Source of the DNA: Trematomus loennbergii
Taxonomy: Eukaryota > Chordata > Actinopteri > Perciformes > Nototheniidae
Direction of reading: 5' to 3'
Length of the DNA: 64,000 bases
Assembly (NCBI GenBank): GCA_012861695.1
Contig: JAAOOA010000033.1
Span: 13,176,434-13,240,433, forward strand
How positions within the stretch are numbered: the first letter of the stretch is position 1; each line of letters starts with the position of its first letter. The notes below the pieces were generated by a model that saw only the letters and a list, made by a program, of their open reading frames with translations, ran no database searches and was not told the origin of the DNA. Below, in pieces: positions 1-12,940 of the stretch. The position numbers and the translations under genes are program-made.

Positions 1-1374
1 TGTTGTTCATATCCTCTCTCCTTTATGTCATGTAGGAAGTCACTGGAACTGGTTCCAGATAAAGTGGACATGAGTTTTCAGTGGCATCTTAAAACAACAT
101 ATTGAGCCCTATCTTATCCCAGCACTCAATAACACACAGCGCAGACAAATTGTCATAACTATTTTCAGAGCGACACAGTTGTCATCTTCGGCCATAGCAA
201 CCCTGTTAGTGTACTCGTTTCTGTGTCCTTGTGTGTGTGCCCTAAAATGAGGTATAGTGAGTCATTAAAACAATCCCCTTGTGCCTTACATTTCACGTTG
301 TTTAACTATAAATTTAGTTTTACACACCATGATTGCAGATGCAAGATACATGTACACTTTCATGCACTTTAGTTAATTAAAATAGAGACCATTTTAATTG
401 TGACATAAGGAGATGCTGTTAAGGTTTTGGAAAAAGCTTAAAAGTACACTGTGTAAAGATTCAAGAGTTCATATTCAAGATAGATTATATGTGTTTTTTT
501 CTGTCATGAATCTTTAATGCTACAATCATTGCTGTTAACAACAAATTAATCGCATGGGTGAATCACTAATAAACATTCTTTAAAAAGACAAAGAGCCACT
601 CAAGTTTTCTGTCTGAACTTTTCTAGCATGGTCTAATTAGAAATTCAATTCAATTCAAGTCATTTGTCTTCATCGATTTGGTTAATTAACACTATATCTC
701 TTTACATCTTTTGAAAATATACTGACAAATATATACTTTTTGAGCCTTAAAGGGACAAAAGGAAACTAAGAAATATCTGTGCAAGTGAAACACAAGGGTA
801 ATACTAATAGTAACTTGTAAAGAGTTATAAGGAATCCTCAGTCGATCAGTAGAGTGTGCTTTTTTGTATTGACTTAATTGTTTTCTTATTTTCTTATAAG
901 GTGTTTGGAGAGGTTTGCAAATAAAAGGGAAACATTGAAAGCTTAAATCAAAAATAATTTACGTAGCATTCCCTATCTCAGGGACTGCAGGTTAGCTGCA
1001 GGGTCTCGCTTGGCTTGTTGTTGGGCACGTAGGCTGCTGCCGTCCTCTGGCTGTCTTTTCTAATGAGTTGAATTTGAAATGATTCCTTAAGTGATGCTGA
1101 CTGTTGAACCTCGCTCATATCTTATCCATGCAAACAGATGTTGTTAGCCACAAGCAGATTTATTTCCGACAAATAACATGAGAAGGTGCAATATGAGGTG
1201 TGAGCTGGAAGTATCATACGGCCTTCAAAAGCCATGTGGAAACATGCCTACAATTGGACACAACATCCATAAGAAACCCTCTTTGGTTGAGGCCCCAAGT
1301 GCTTAACATCAGTGTCATTACACTGTATGCATTTCTAACATTGATCGAAACATTGGGCATGGAGGCAACTCTCA
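1..1374. other. Intergenic, no recognisable gene
   Basis: AT-rich sequence with stop codons in all frames and no exon-like segment that I recognise. A short run of ATTCAATTCAATTCAA near 641-658 resembles the start of a common teleost interspersed repeat, but it is too short to classify. Confidence 0.6.
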
Positions 1375-1382
1375 TACTAGAC

Positions 1383-2464
1383 CAGTGGTTCTCAAACATT
1401 TTCTGTCATTCCCCACTTTGAACAGGTGGGCCTTTTCAAGCCCCACCTGTTCCTCATCGCTCCAATAAAATGGTAGGCCAAGCTTAAAATTGTCAAATGT
1501 ATCGTTCTATAACAGGGGTCTCCAACCTTTTTTAGGATGAGAGCTACTTAAAAAAAATAAACAAGTCGTGAGATACTTTTACTCCTCTTTTTTTTGTTTT
1601 TTGCTGTGTATATATTTAGCACATTTTAACATTATGATATGCTTACCTTTAACCTTCGTTTGCTATTTGGGTCTGTGGGACCCCTTTTCAGTGTTTACTA
1701 AAAGAAAATGTATGCAATTAAATTATTTTAACCTGTTTTATTTGGGTGGACCTCACCTCCCCTAGGGGGGTCCGGGGGCATGCACCCCCGGGAAGATGTT
1801 TTTTTTAAATGTTGAAGTGAAATGCATCAATCTGGTGCACTTTGAGCACAGCATGAATTGATGGAACAGCTCTCAACACTCAGATGAAAGGGAGCTGTAT
1901 AACTTTTTAATGATCCAAACATCTTTAGAATATGATCACAACCAATAACAAATCATTTAAACTGGTTTATTCTGATTTTATGTTACCTAGTTAGCATTCT
2001 TTCTTTTTATTTATGCATATTTTACTAATCACTCCCCTTTTAAACTGTTCTTTTTTTTTTTTACTGTCCTACAGTACACATTGGAATGATTTCTTACTTT
2101 ATTTTTTACAACTAGGCTATATAAATAGATAAACACATTGCTTTTCTTCCCGACTGCAACGCTGTTGTGTGTGTGTGTGAGAGATTTTTACACATGTCTG
2201 TACATTATTTTGGTTTCAGATGTGTGTGTGAGAGCAGGCTCGGATTGGCCATCGGGAGATTCGGGACTTTTCCCGGTGGCCCGCTGCTGTCGGTGGGCTG
2301 CCTGAGGTCCAAAAAATGTATTTAAAAAAAAAAGTAAAAAAAAAAAAAAGTTTATAAAAAAAAAAAAAAAAAAAAAAAAAACGTTCATTGCGTCCATTCG
2401 CGACCCACCTATCACATCTCTGCGCCCCACCAGTGGGGCGCGCCCCACACTTTGAGAAACACTG
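1383..2464. mobile_element. hAT-type nonautonomous DNA transposon
   Basis: The ends are CAGTGGTTCTCAAA on the left and its near-inverse TTTGAGAAACACTG on the right. They are flanked by an exact 8-bp target duplication, TACTAGAC (1375-1382 and 2465-2472). Eight-bp duplications and CAGNG ends are the hAT signature. No transposase is visible inside. A second hAT-like terminus, CAGGGGTCTCCAACC, begins near 1514, so another element probably inserted into this one. A GC-rich stretch around 1759-1795 and a long A tract around 2324-2381 add to the patchwork. Short ORFs inside are chance. Confidence 0.85.
2324..2381. repeat. Interrupted poly-A tract
   Basis: About 58 bases that are almost all A with a few T and G interruptions, inside the hAT element. 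The Phe-rich reverse-frame ORFs across it are an artefact of this tract. Confidence 0.85.
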
Positions 2465-2472
2465 TACTAGAC

Positions 2473-4437
2473 GAAGAGGCCTTTTTAATTTTTCCACACA
2501 GCCCCCTGATGTGTCACATGAAGCATGTAGGAACGAGACAGAGTCGGATATTTAGATTCCAGAGAATTTTGCAATGCCTTTTCTCTCTTAAGCACTGTGT
2601 AATGCAGAGATTTTCACATTTTTAGGCAGAGTGCGTCTCAGCGAACACGAGAACCGTCTGGCAATCCATGATGCATAATCCCTTTATCAACATTCACAGG
2701 TAAAATTAGAATGTTTGCTCTTGGCACATCCTCTGTGAATTTTCATAAATTAACATAAAACACAGTGTGTTTAAATTAGAAGCATCTAGAACCCTTCAAA
2801 AGAAGGGTATCATTCTACAAAGGGAAACTGGGAATATAAACAAATATGTTAACCCTGATTTGACCACAATGTCTGATTTTAAATGCTGGCATGTTTGATG
2901 AAAATCATGAGGGGCTTAGCGCTCTCAAGTATTTAAATTATAACAATTTTAATCTTAAATGATTTACTTCAATAAATGATTTTCAAATATCACAACCATA
3001 GGTTGACTGCATGTAATATCAGTGAGATTCTGTTCATGTAAATACACGGGATTCATGGTTCTGTTCAGGTATAGATATAAACAAATTACCCAAGTCTGTC
3101 TTTTGTCTGTGACAGCAATTAAACAATGGACACCCTGCAAAGGAATCAAACTACCAAATGGATTTTTGTGGCTGGACGACCACAGAAAGGAAAACAAAGG
3201 ATGAAGCTGCTCAGTTTTGTACCTCACTTACTCTTGTGTCTGTGTCGGGAGTTAACCAGATAATATAGTATCTGTTTATTGATCAGTGATTCATGCTGCT
3301 AACAGCACCGTATGCTCCCAGGCCCTGAACAATCTGCAAACACCTTGCCACATAAATCCAATTAAATGTTAGCAACACTAATACTTTCCACTTTGATTCA
3401 GGTTATAGATTTACATTACATCAAAACCATTTCTGATTCTATGTATAGCTGGTGTTTTATTAGCTAAAGTCGCTGAATTAACACTCATTAGTTTTCTCTA
3501 AATATAGAAGACTGCATTGTGTCTGTAATGGGGCTGAAACTCAGGCTGGGACTTCGAGATTAAGGTTGTTTATGTAAGAGGCCAAAGGCGCAGTTTAAAA
3601 ACATTTTGGCAGTAATTACCCACCAATAAAGTTTGTTGTGGTAAAAAGGTGAGTGATAATGTTGAAGACCTCCAAGACACCTCAGGATCTTTTTTGACAA
3701 CCGCCTTCTCAGTCTATCAAAGTATGTTATACCTGCACTGAATCAAAACAAGACCAACACATTGCTAAAATAGTTACAAATGCTCACAATGCATACAGAC
3801 TGAATGTATTTCATTACATGACAACCTATAACGATGTCAATTGGAAACGACTGAGCTAATCAGGTTTAAACAAAAATAAGGATCAGTCCAAATTGGGAGG
3901 GGACACAGAGAGTAGAGGTATTGGAATCAGTGTCTGGGGATAAATCCCTTGACAACATTGGGTATCCCAACTTCATAATTTGGCCTTGAACCCCCATTTG
4001 CTCAGATAGAGATGGATGTTTCTGACCTGAAGGAGACTTTGGCCTAACTAAGCAAGTTCCATGTAAAGCAATTAAGCAGGCCGTTGCTGAAAAGAATCCT
4101 GGGTTGATAAAGGTTAAAAGAGCTGTGAGGCTACCAGATGCCGGCCAATGAAATCTAACCATGTCCAATGTGTCCCGGGCTAATAGAACAAGCTTTCAGA
4201 AATCCCCAGACTGTGAATTACCATCAGTGAATGTGGATCTCCGTCATCTCCACTCATTCAAATATTATTTTATTTTTGCAACATTACCAGCTCTCTTTAC
4301 CCCCCAGTTTGGAAGCTTGTGTTCCTTCATCTCAACTTTTTATGGAGTCAAATATTTTCAATGCTTTGGTGTAGAGGAAGTTTCGGTGCATGTTGAAGTC
4401 ACATGCTCGTCATACTTTATTGAATACATATTTATTG
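2473..4437. other. Intergenic, no recognisable gene
   Basis: About 2 kb without exon-like segments, known repeat termini or long coding frames. Short ORFs on both strands overlap each other and show no domain. Confidence 0.55.
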
Positions 4438-4445
4438 GACATAGA

Positions 4446-4880
4446 CAGAGATGGGGTCGTTACTAAAAAAAAGTAATATATTACATATTACATTACTTTA
4501 AAAAAAAAGTAATATTACACTACTTCGTTACTCTCTACATAAAGTAACTCGTTACTTTACTCGTTACTTTACTCGTTACTTTACTCGCAGGGCCGGCCCG
4601 CCCCTCCAGATCACGCAGACTGCTAAAGTTTCAAATGTTCTCTTAGTTCAGTTTCCATTGTCGCATAAGACTGATCCAGATAATTCTGTCCATGGCTGTC
4701 CTCTGTCTCCTGCTATCTGTATTTTGCGCAAAGTAACAAAGTAACGCGTGTCGGGGCAATGTTAGTAACTGTAGTGTGATTACTGAATTATAAAAGTAAC
4801 GCGTTACACTACTCCATTACCGACAAAAGTCATATTATTACAGTAACGCGTTACAAAGTAATGCGTTACACCCAACTCTG
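4446..4880. mobile_element. hAT MITE with 8-bp target duplication
   Basis: The ends are CAGAGATGGGG and CCCAACTCTG, flanked by the exact 8-bp repeat GACATAGA (4438-4445 and 4881-4888). The inside is built from repeated AAAGTAACGCGTTAC-like units and tandem CGTTACTTTACT units, with a short GC-rich centre near 4590-4610. It has no coding capacity. It is a typical short hAT derivative of teleosts. Confidence 0.88.
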
Positions 4881-5183
4881 GACATAGAGGACAAAAACAC
4901 CAGCCTTGAGTTTCGCAAAAGGCGACAAAATCCCATCCAATCAGAGGTATTCACCAAAACACTGATCCAGCTGAAACAGATGGGAAAATTAGCATCTGTG
5001 TTTTTTCACTGATGGCATGAATGATGTCACGAGTGGGTTGGCAGGATGCAGGTTGTCATTTAATTTGATAAAGCATTTAGAAAATGTCATTAATTAGATT
5101 GTTGCTCTCTGGAAAAAGTTGTACTAATTAGTGAGAGCAATGGTTTGTCTTTGTAAAAGCTGCATATTTGCACATTTCATTAA

Positions 5184-5911
5184 AGGTCCCATGTCATGGC
5201 CATTTCTACTGATCATATTTCCATTGTTGAGGTCTACTGGAATATATTTAAATTGTGCAATTTTCCAAAATCACATTGGCTTCTCATACAGCATCTCTGT
5301 ATAGTATGTGTATTCACCAGGTATTCACTCTCTGTTGCTGCTCGCCGCTGCTGCGAGCTGCTGCGAGCTGCTGCGAGGAGCGGACAGGTTTCCGGGTCGG
5401 CGATACAGCGAGAACAAGCGGAACTCATCCTGAGCACACACAAACACTCACAGCCGAAGTAAAAACAATAAGTGTGGCTTGATATTGAGTAAGAAAAAGG
5501 TTTATAACGCTGTGAGAATGGGTCTGTGGAGAGCATTTCTCCGCGATCCCAACTTGTCTATTACCAGCATTCAGGGAGCTCTATGCAAATCAATGGGGAC
5601 TCCCTGTTAGTTAGCCAAGGGATCCTGGTGTGTGAGGTGCTCCGCAGATTGGTCCATTTGGGCCAATCCGGTCATTTGTTGTTGATTTGGGTGTTCACAC
5701 GTCACAGAACCCAGGAAGCAAACAATGGAAAATGAGAAATCTCCAACGAGGCGTTTTGGGCCAGCATAGACAGGTATTTTCTGTGTTAGAGTTTTACTTG
5801 CTACAGGGTGTACTTTGAGGGTTTTTGACTCTGCAGACCGTTTACATGCATAAAAACCTTCATAACACACAAGGGGACGGGTAATAACCGGAAAAGCATG
5901 ACATAGGCCAT
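5184..5911. mobile_element. TTAA-target inverted-repeat element
   Basis: The termini are AGGTCCCATGTCATGGCC and the near-inverse GCATGACATAGGCCAT, directly flanked by TTAA at 5180-5183 and 5912-5915. TTAA targets are used by piggyBac and Kolobok transposons; the termini alone do not decide which. A small tandem repeat of CTGCGAG units lies at 5350-5379. No transposase is present, so this is a nonautonomous copy. Confidence 0.8.
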
Positions 5912-5915
5912 TTAA

Positions 5916-6343
5916 GTTAGCCTTAGGTTAGTATTCAAATTGTGGATTCTACTTTAAATGCAAAACGTATTTACTGCAAATGACAGTGCACCTTCAGTTA
6001 AATCACGGCTCAGCAGCAGGTGAGATTCACTTCTCCTCTTCTTTAATCACAGTTTAATAGAAAAGACACCGCAGGGTCATGACCTGCAGGGAATCCCTTT
6101 AGTTATAATGAGGTCATTTTTGTGAGCTAGCCAAAGGTGCCTGTGTGAGGCCTGACCTCTGGCTCCATGGGATGATACATCAGTTTGCCACGCTGCACTG
6201 TGCCTGATATCTCTAGAATACATGTCTGTAGCTTCAAGCCTTGAATAAAATTAACTCAAACCAGAGATCTAGAGGAAGAGTGTCACCTCAACTCACCCAC
6301 AGCCTGGAAAGAATTTAGAGAGATGTGTGCTGCAGCTTATTGT
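5916..6343. other. Intergenic, nothing recognised
   Basis: About 430 bases between two mobile elements with no coding or RNA feature that I can support. Confidence 0.55.
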
Positions 6344-6350
6344 ATTTATG

Positions 6351-7074
6351 CAACACAGTCTCACGGCATTTCATGTTATAGTCTCGAAATTAATCTATTG
6401 ATTCGTGTTCACCAACAAATTTGAGGGAAAAAGAGATTAAAAAAAATACAGATTTCAGTATTCTGACACAGAACGATTTTAGAGGCAATGTATTTCTATT
6501 GGTAGTATGTTTCGTGCCTGCACCAAATAATAACAAATTAGAAGAAAAAAAAAGATTTCAGTATTCTGAGGCTCTGACCCACATTTATTTTCCTCGCATA
6601 CGGCAAAAAAACTCAGACATTATAAATTTCAAATAAAAGGGTTAGGGTTAGGCTTAGGGTAAGATATTGAGTCAGAAAATGTTTTTATGAACCACACAGC
6701 TTCTACAAGACCCGACCGGACAAAAAGACGTGGTGCAGGTACGAAATATACTACCAATAGAAATACATTGCTTTTAACACTAGAACCACCAGAGGTTTTT
6801 CAATCTGACTTCATATTGAACATTTTTAACAACAGAGGGTGCTATATAACACACTTTCAGGAAAAGTCACGGACTGGGAAACTTGAATATCTTATTGAAA
6901 AAAAGTTACATACAATCAAAAAACAGCTGCGGGTAAAATTGACCTGTTGGCGGTTCTAGTGTTAAAATCGTTCTGTGTGACACGAAAAAAATGCAAAAAT
7001 CGTGTTGGTGAACACAAATCAATAGATTAAATTAATTTTGTGACTATAACACCAAATGCCGTGAGACTGGGTTG
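6351..7074. mobile_element. Fold-back element, CAACACAG termini, 7-bp target duplication
   Basis: The left end CAACACAGTCTCACGGCATT pairs with the right end, which reads AATGCCGTGAGACTGGGTTG. An exact 7-bp repeat, ATTTATG, flanks it (6344-6350 and 7075-7081). The arms extend inward: the segment around 6455-6530 is complementary to about 6710-6775 plus 6966-6985, so most of the element can fold back. A piggyBac MITE is inserted in the right arm. Inside are two copies of GATTTCAGTATTCTG (near 6451 and 6554) and a GGGTTAGGGTTAGG run near 6640. No transposase gene is visible, and I cannot assign the superfamily. Confidence 0.82.
6778..6961. mobile_element. piggyBac-type MITE nested in fold-back element
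   Basis: The termini are CACTAGAACCACC and GGCGGTTCTAGTG, inverted copies with one mismatch, directly flanked by TTAA at 6774-6777 and 6962-6965. This is the arrangement of short nonautonomous piggyBac elements. Removing it with one TTAA rejoins an arm that pairs with the left arm of the host fold-back element, which confirms the nesting order. Confidence 0.88.
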
Positions 7075-7081
7075 ATTTATG

Positions 7082-10000
7082 ACTACCAAGAGCTGCCAGG
7101 CTGCAACTAATCATTGTTGACATTATCTGTTTTTCAGTCAATCTACTACTGGTATGATCCATATCTTGGAAAATCAGAGAACTGTGACTGCTTGACAATG
7201 CTTTGTTATTGTTTGACTACTACAAAATCCACAATAAAAAAATGACATTGATTAGAAGTAGCTAATCCTCACAGATCATGCTCTAATGCACTTTGATTTG
7301 ATAACATATTAGATTGAAGCCAAGGTTAAACTCAGGGGGCTATAGTGCTTACATTAAAGTATTTCTATTTTGACTGACATCAAAATTGTCATCCAACAGC
7401 TTCTAGTCGAGGTAAGATCCATAGAAACAAGATACAAGTTTTTCTCCTGGAAAACATTTTCAGATTGCGGATTAAATGGCTCCCTAAAATAGATTCCCCA
7501 GTACTGTGCTGCATCAGAACAGAAACATTTTCACCTTTTTTCGAGTAAAATGTAAAATTCCAGTCAGAAAGAAACATCTGTTCACTTCTGTGCACGACTA
7601 GTGTTCCGCACACAGAAGCACTAGGTCTTTCATTTCTTATTAGGTACTACGTAATAATCTCAAAGGATATGAGTGACACTGTGCTCAGAGTCGGATGTTA
7701 CAGCGGTTTTCTAGGATTTCCTTTTTTTCTGAGGTATTGGAAAAGTACAAAGAAGCACACAATGCAGAAGGAATTTAATTTGATCAATCAGAGCCTGAAG
7801 CTGCAGCAATATGATGGAGTTCCCTACGGGGCAGCAGCCTTGTCCTATAACTGGAATATGAAATTATATTCCTCAACACATTGGGTTCCATTGGGTCCTA
7901 ATATACATACACTGTGTATGTGTGAGATGTTGGAGATGAGCAGGTTCATCTGGAGTGAGCTCAGGTGGAGATCCTCCGGAGACATTCACAAGGCCTTTGA
8001 AGATACTTCCGCTCATTCACTTTGCATTGCTTATGGGAATGTGTGTGCACTCAATATGCATGAATCAATAGACGAGAAAGCTAGCAATGAAGTGTAACGC
8101 TGATGTGCATGTTTTTACAGCCTGCTTTGAAACCAGGGTGTTGTGCTTGAGGATTGCACTTTAAAAGCACTGTAAAGTATCCTAAGATGTTTTTTAATGA
8201 GCATGCTTACATTGCAGATGATCATCATAGGAGTTTGAACTCATTTTCACAAAAAAATGCACATGTGTATAAAAGCTGTATACACTACTGTATAACTTTA
8301 CAGTAAGAGCAGTACTGTGATGAAGAGTCGTTGTTGCTGATCTTCCAAGTCTACCTGAAGTCACTGACAAACTTCCATCCCAGACCTTCTGCAGGACAAA
8401 TAATGTGTGGAGCTCAAAGGTTTCAGGTGTTTGGATCTGATTGTCGTATTGGTGTTGTTAATTGCCTGAAAATAGCTGTTGTTGACTGATAGCTGTTTTC
8501 AGTTGCCTAGCAACAACAAGATCAGTGCTTAAGCGTAAGATCATAGTGAGCCTTACTTTTTATATCCTGCATGACCGCCAGCAAAAGGGTTAAACTACTG
8601 AACATTTGTCCTGCATATAGTACTTTTGAAATGTAATTTTGTCATTGTTTTTTGTGTTAATTGTTTGTTCACCAGTTTTCACACATTATTAAATATTTGT
8701 TTGTGTTTTGGAAAATTCTCAACAAAGAGAAACATATATTTAAACTCATCCTCTTGCTCTCTCTGCTCTCCGCTTTAAGATAAAGAGCAGCAAAACACTG
8801 GTCTCTGAAGGTTTGAGATTCACTTGTTTCAGTGTAGTTAAAACACAGTTAATAAGCGCCACAGGGTGCTTCTGGAGGGAGGAATCGATAATCTGATAGA
8901 GGGCTTTCAGGACAAAACAAGGCCCTCCAGCTGAGGTGCAGCTGAACCGATTGAATCCGACATGTTTTATTACAAGGCCTGGCATGCTAGTCTGTAGTTT
9001 ACCACCAAATGAGGCCATGGCCCTCTTACCCTCTCACCTCTACGAGATGAAAACTATGTACAGTATCTGTAAACACTGATTAATGGTGTGAGCTGCATCT
9101 GAAAGTAGGTGTTGGTCTATGCAGGCCTCAAATGCAGTGATCATCAGCTTGTTATCTTTCTTCCTCTGTTATTATATCAAACCTAATAGCAATCCACATT
9201 AACAGCGTTTTGAAAGCCTTTTAGGATTGTTTCACACATCAGCCATCAGTCATGCTTCTACTTTTAAAACAGTATCAATCCGTAATGCCTCTGAAAGACA
9301 TAATTAATAAATAAATGGACCTGTTCTTATTCTGTTTCATCTGCTTATTTTCCAGTTGGTAAACAAATGAACTGTCAATGTTTGGAACCCAATATAACTT
9401 TTACTGTAACATACGTATTTTCTTCTTCTGCTTTCTGAAGGGAGCTCAGAGCTGAAATGTCCCTTTATTGCCTGGAAAATAACAGCACTGATGGGGTCTC
9501 ACAGTGCTACACTCTGTATAAACCTTCATCAGCAAGACTCCTGCTCTCTCGCTGCCTCAAATTCCAGCTGTGATGCTCTCAGTCACCAAGAAATCCATCA
9601 CAGAGTTTTGCAGCCAGCTGGGGAAGAAGAGCCCATTCAGAGAAAGTTTGCTGAGCATGCTGTTCTCTCTTTGTGCAGTCCTCGTCTTCAAATTGATCCA
9701 TTCCCAGCATGCTGCAGTCCAGTGTCAGTAAAACTACATGCCACTGGCGTTTCTTGTGAACAAGGGAATTTTCCTTGGGCAAACCTATCTTTGTGTCAAT
9801 ATGCAACTTTATTCTTTTATCTCCTTATTTGTATTGTCCTCTTGCTTCTACACATGGGCACCCTCCAAGGATCACAGATACAATGAAGTGTTATATTGCC
9901 GATGGCTTTTGTACAACGGTGAAATAATGTATTTTTTCACACTAATAAAGTGTGTTTTGCTTGGAATTTCTGGTTTGGCCATATTGGAAAAATATTAAGT

Positions 10001-10292
10001 GGCTGGGTGGTGATTATTCTGCCTTTGGTATTTGTCAGGTCCTACATGTATTCAAAGACAGCAGAACTAAACAAAAACAATCTGTTCTCATCAATTATTA
10101 TATCTTGTAATTCACAGATAATCTTATAGTAGGTTTCTTAAGATCCTTCCATAGTCGTCTTTATAGAAAATGTACTGTATTAAATAGCGCTTCATCCAGG
10201 CTTCACGAACCTTAGTCATCATTAACCCATTCATACAGAGCAATGTGCCTTTTTGATCAAGAAAGCTAACATTCATACAACACATATACACA
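7082..10292. other. Gene-poor intergenic stretch
   Basis: About 3.2 kb with no supported gene. A 142-codon open frame at 7669-8097 has no recognisable domain, exon signals or codon pattern, and I do not call it. Other ORFs are short and overlap on opposite strands. Confidence 0.5.
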
Positions 10293-10436
10293 CCTTTGGC
10301 CACGTCATTGGGAGCACCTCGGGTTAAGTATCTTGCCAGAGGATAGCTCGATCATGTTAACTCTACAGAGCGCGGATAGAACCCACAACCTTCCGATTGA
10401 AAGACGACCGCACTCACAGCTACAGTCCCCCGTGCA
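10293..10436 (-). repeat. tRNA-derived SINE-like repeat
   Basis: Read on the minus strand, the segment has a tRNA-like pol III internal promoter: a degraded A-box-like stretch and a B-box-like GGTTGTGGGTTCTATCC around 10378-10394. This is followed by a tail-like stretch of a kind common in fish SINE-type repeats. It is diverged and probably inactive. The long minus-strand open frame over this repeat (10305-10907) is not a gene. Confidence 0.55.
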
Positions 10437-11361
10437 ATGTTTATTGAGGGCCAAATTCAACAATAAAGCAGCTTTACAGTTAACAAAGTGAACTTGTTCA
10501 ATGGTTGTGGGTAGGTTAGATTTAGAAGACAGCTGAATTGGCAGCAAATGCAAAAAATGTGCAGTGCCGGAAACAGTCCTGGCAGGCCTCTGTGGTCTAT
10601 AGATTATTACAGCTAATTTCATACCAATAATTCCCCCACTTCTAAATGATAGTGGACAGATGGACTCACAGATGTATAGACTCAGAGCCAGACAGTGATT
10701 TTGTGTGTGTATATGAATGTTTGTGTGTGTGTTTGAGTGAAAGACACTGAGTAATGTGGATGACAAACTGGTACTGAAGCATTTATTGACAGACGACAAT
10801 CTTCCTGACAGTTCCATCCACGTGACACTAAACAAATCCAAGAGCAAAACTGTGTGTTGGCTGTCTGTCCATCTGCTTGTATCCTTGCAACTCACACCAA
10901 TCTGCAAACTCCATCACAGTTTTTCAATATAATACTTTTTAAGAGACTTTGAAGACAGAGAAAGATTTGTATCACCCATTGGTGCACTTAATTCACAAAT
11001 CAAAATATGGTGTCCTCACAAAGGGATGATTACTTTGTCTAATCAGTTGTGTGGAGATTAGTTTGAATGCAGCTCTGCAGACTCTAAAGCTCTCCATGGG
11101 CCTTTCTTAATGAGATAATTGGAAACAAAACTAAAGTGCTTGGATCAGTTTGTTAAGTTCATACAGTTTATACAAACTAAGTAAAACTGTCAGGGATATA
11201 ATGTCCGAAAGAAAATGTGTTATTTATTCTGTATACACATATAGGATTGGAGTGAAATAATTAGTGTGTTTAAATGGACATGATTTAAATGTTGGCTTTT
11301 CTTGGTAAACATTTTAGATGCCAAATAACATGGAGTGACTATAGTAACTGAGATTGTAATA
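10437..11361. other. Intergenic, nothing recognised
   Basis: No gene or repeat that I can support; a short GT-rich run occurs near 10700-10735. Confidence 0.5.
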
Positions 11362-11365
11362 TTAA

Positions 11366-12006
11366 AGGTTTCCTATCATGGAAAATGCAATTTTTTGATG
11401 TCTTTTATACATAAATATGTGTCCCCGGTGTGCCAGGGAACTCACAAAGTGTCAGAAAACAAAACCCTCTCTCTTTTCCTCTGTACCCACATCTCTAAAA
11501 ACGGGGGTAGAATGGAGCTGATCCAGATTTGCATCCGATATGACGTAATATCGAAAATGTGGGCTGGCTTTACACCCACGGCCCTACCAGAAACGTTGCT
11601 ATCAGAAACAATGCGCGACTGTTTTGGAAGTAATATGGTCTTTGTTTACATTAGCAAGCATCGCTAACATTCAGAGCTAATGCTGTACTGGAAAGAGTAT
11701 GTGTAAAAAAGCAGGATATAAAAAGGTACTCAGAAATAATCCTTGATGTGGTTTTTGGCGTTTAATCACGGCAGCATTCAGCTGAGTATCTGCCGGTAGA
11801 ATTCTCATCTCATAAGCTCCCCTCCTTTTTTTTTAAAGCTACAGACCCAGAATCAGTACTTCTCTAACAGGTCTGAAATAGAGGGGTATGAAGCATGGCT
11901 AGAATGGGTGATCTGTTTGGTATTTTAAGCAAAACACTTCATAGACATGTTTTTTATATATCTGAGACCTATAATATATGCCTAAAAATAGTATCATAGC
12001 AGACCT
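11366..12006. mobile_element. TTAA-target MITE, copy A
   Basis: The left end AGGTTTCCTATCATGG pairs with the right end, which reads TATCATAGCAGACCT. TTAA flanks both sides (11362-11365 and 12007-12010). A second, truncated copy of the same family lies at about 32803-33269; the shared stretch includes GTATGTGTAAAAAAGCAGGA. The 110-codon open frame across it is incidental. Confidence 0.78.
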
Positions 12007-12010
12007 TTAA

Positions 12011-12940
12011 CACAGGGATACAGAGATATACATAACCAGTTTTCTGTGTTTAATGGAAACGTCATAATCTATAAACAATCAGAACCGGGATCAGCCTAAT
12101 AACGCATACACTTGTCCAGGTAATAAAAACAACACTAAATTAGTATTTGTTCTTTTTAGCTTAATTGGGAAAGGTTTCAATTCCCCATTCATTTGTTGGA
12201 CAAATTACTTCAAAATATAAATGGTATTTATTGGCTTATGTTTGAAGATGCAATGATTGGAATATGACACATCATTGCCGATTAGGATATATAATCGAAA
12301 AACGTATGAATATTTCCAACCAGAACCGTAATATTTACAGATTCCCCAAGGGGAAGCTACAGTTTGGGAAGGGGCAGCTTTACTAATCAACAAAGGGGCA
12401 CCTCTTTAATTATAAGTAATTATTTTTGTGTGCTCTGTTGAACTGGTCAGTTGGAATGTCAGGTTCACAAATGTCACACTCTTAAAAATCCTTGCCCAGA
12501 TTCATGCTGATAGGGAGGCTGAATGAGGAGGATTTGTGTGGAGGTATGAAAGGGGTGGAGGGCTTCATACATCTCATTTGGGTTCTGCTACTTGATTAAT
12601 GTGGCCAATATTCAGAAAGTGAGAACTCACCAAGAATTCTGATGAGACAATCATATTTCCACTGTAACATTATTCCTACAGCACAATGAATGAATGCACT
12701 TTTCATAGGGCCCATTGTTTTAATGATGGATTGCACGCTGAATCTTGAGAAAATTGAATACATTAGAGAGAGAATTTTAAATCATCCAAGTTTTGCAAGC
12801 TCTATTGTTTTACAATATGATGAAGGTTGAAGACATAAACCTAATTTTCTTATATTTTTTAGGTTATTAAAAGTTGAGTAATATGTAAGGTAACACAGGA
12901 AACAGTGCCGATGTAATGTCAAAATGGTCACTTGTTGTGC
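12011..12940. other. Intergenic, nothing recognised
   Basis: AT-rich, with no exon-like or repeat-terminus signal that I can support. Confidence 0.5.

Noticed and set aside
7669..8097. 142-codon plus-strand ORF
   Set aside because: No domain, no exon signals, ordinary AT-rich composition and no similarity that I recognise; such lengths occur by chance in 64 kb.
10305..10907. 200-codon minus-strand ORF
   Set aside because: It runs through a SINE-like repeat and a GT-rich stretch and has no domain.
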